A stretch of 8,217 bases of DNA from Coprothermobacterota bacterium (GTDB lineage Bacteria > Caldisericota > JANLFM01): assembly GCA_026389415.1 (NCBI GenBank), contig JAPLHX010000299.1, forward strand, positions 1 through 8,217, read 5' to 3'. Numbering within the stretch: the stretch's first letter is position 1; each line of letters opens with the position of its first letter. Shown here in pieces: positions 7,055-8,217 of the stretch. A program made the translations under genes and the position numbers. The notes under the pieces were generated by a model. The model searched no databases. It saw only the letters and a program-made list of their open reading frames with translations, and was not told the origin of the DNA.

Positions 7055-8217
7055 TTACAACTGGGTGACGAAGAAGTCCACACCCTGCTGCACCAATTCC
7101 GCGCGGGTCGAGATGGCTCCACCGGTGGGTGCCAAACCGTAGCCGTCGTTCTTCACCGGCACTGGGGTGGCGGGCACGCTGACAGCTTGCAACCGGTCGT
7201 AAAGCTCCTGCGACTGGCTGGGTGGCACCAGCCTGTCTTTTTCCCCGTGCAGGATCAGGAAGGGCAGATCGTCCGGGGAGATATAGGTGACAGGGCCGGC
7301 CTGTGCCAGGACATGCTGCCGCAGGCTGATTAGTTCGGATCGCTGGTGCCGAACAGGACATGCTGCCGTAGGCTGTTCAGACATGCTGCCGCAGGCTGTT
7401 CTGTCCCTGCAACATCGCGCTAAGGTCGGAGGGACCAAAGAGGTCCACGACCGCTTGTACGCGGCTGGAAACACCGTTCCACCCACCAGAGGTTTGACTG
7501 AAGGGAGCGCCGGTGTCAACCGTTCGTTCCCAACAGTGCCACCAGGTGCCCGCCGGCACTGCCGCCAATGGCTCCAATGCGATCGGGGTCCAGGTTATTG
7601 TCCGCAGCGTGGGCGCGCAGGAAGCGCACCGCGCACATTACATCTTCGATTTGAGCGGGAAATTTGTATTCTGGCGTCAAGCGGTAGTCAATTGCCGCCA
7701 CCAGGGTACCGCGAGCGACTAGCTCCGGGATAAAATCAATGCCCACTCCACTGGATTTGCTGCCCTTGGTCCAGCCCCCACCGTGCACATAGAGGACAGC
7801 CGGTGTGGTACCGGTGCGTTGGCCGGGAAATAGAGGTCCATGGACAAGGAGACGCCGTTTACCTGTCCGTAGGGCACGTTGCGCTCCACTCTTTGCTGGG
7901 TGGGCATGTCGCTGGATATGGGCACGACAGCGCTGGCTTCCCGCAACGCTTGCTGCAGCGGCGCCACCTGCTCGGTGTAGGCCTGTTGCCGGCGGGTATC
8001 GGAGGGATCGGGGTTGCGAAGAGCATCAGCCAGCACGACGCCGTCCATTCCATCGGTGGGGAAACCGATCAGGCGCGAGAGGGTGGGCAGGATGTCCACC
8101 AGGCGGGCGGGGGTATCCGAGGTCCCTTGTAACACCCCTGGCCCGGCCAGGATCAAGGGAATGTGCTGGTCGCCCCAAGTCACTTCTCCGTGCGCACCGC
8201 GTGAAGAGAGGGGGGCA
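7055..8217 (-). pseudogene. Broken phosphatase/sulfatase-superfamily - BD-FAE esterase fusion, 5' part outside window
   Basis: The frame is open to the right edge. About 8217-8018 resembles the C-terminal end of an alkaline-phosphatase/sulfatase-superfamily protein: HGEVTWGDQHIP, LILAGPG, ARLVDILPTL, then MDGVVLAD. After a 46-residue linker the same frame enters a BD-FAE-like esterase at about 7880 (NVPYGQVNGV, MDLYFPANAP). The esterase then jumps frames. The oxyanion-hole HGGGW is at 7771-7785 and the nucleophile motif GGSAGGHL around Ser 7558-7560 in a second frame. DTGAPFSQ...AVVDLFGPSDL lies in a third. LFGTSDP is in another, and ELISLRQHV...FLILHGEKD (Asp at 7235-7237) to FFVTQL and TAA in a last one. 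Breaks fall near 7801-7812 (one base lost), 7512-7520 (one gained), 7356-7401 (repeat) and 7336-7342 (one lost). The catalytic His expected in a NAGHG-like motif is Tyr (7139-7141). The gene is almost surely inactive unless the sequence has errors. Confidence 0.8.
7311..7398. repeat. Three copies of an 18-base repeat in the esterase pseudogene
   Basis: ACATGCTGCCGCAGGCTG occurs at 7311-7328 and 7381-7398, and with one change (C to T) at 7358-7375. On the coding strand it reads SLRQHV. The two right-hand copies are 23 bases apart, so together they shift the reading frame and bring an immediate TGA; the left copy is 47 bases from the middle one. The left copy, in ELISLRQHVLAQAGPVTYIS, sits just before the conserved ISPDD block, so it may be the ancestral position with the others as duplications. 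That ordering is inference. Confidence 0.85.

Noticed and set aside
1..8217. CRISPR array, tRNA or rRNA gene
   Set aside because: No regularly spaced repeats beyond the three 18-base copies at 7311-7398, and no tRNA arms with a CCA-end or conserved T-loop were found on reading either strand.

Overview
The window (roughly 60% G+C by eye) is dominated by one compact minus-strand operon. Read in transcription order from about 6906 down to 437, it encodes an Mre11/SbcD nuclease, a Rad50/SbcC ATPase, a NurA nuclease and a HerA-type DNA-pumping ATPase. The four genes are packed without gaps: a 20-base overlap, then a GTGA overlap, then an ATGA overlap, each with a good Shine-Dalgarno sequence. This is the end-resection gene set best known from archaea. 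The strong ribosome binding sites, GTG starts and neighbouring gene content suggest a bacterium instead. A Chloroflexota-type lineage is my best guess, by inference only.

Layout from the right edge: 8217-7055 (minus) is a decayed gene. It encodes the C-terminal end of an alkaline-phosphatase/sulfatase-superfamily domain, running in the same frame into a BD-FAE-type alpha/beta-hydrolase (esterase). The esterase part has at least four frame disruptions, an 18-base repeat in three copies, and a Tyr where the catalytic His is expected. 7054-6907 is the regulatory interval for the repair operon. It holds an extended -10 element, three inverted repeats and the first ribosome binding site. 6906-437 is the repair operon. 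436-1 is non-coding or unrecognised: it contains nested inverted repeats and one short reading frame on each strand open to the left edge, and might be the remnant of a mobile-element end.

How the genes work together (family knowledge): Mre11-Rad50 recognises and trims double-strand ends, and the hexameric HerA translocase with the NurA nuclease dimer then resects the end to leave a 3' single strand for recombination. Tight translational coupling fits proteins needed together. HerA-NurA modules have also been linked to phage defence, but nothing here (no Sir2, DUF4297 or similar partner) points that way. The most unusual protein feature is the HerA P-loop, which lacks the usual Gly-Lys-Thr core.
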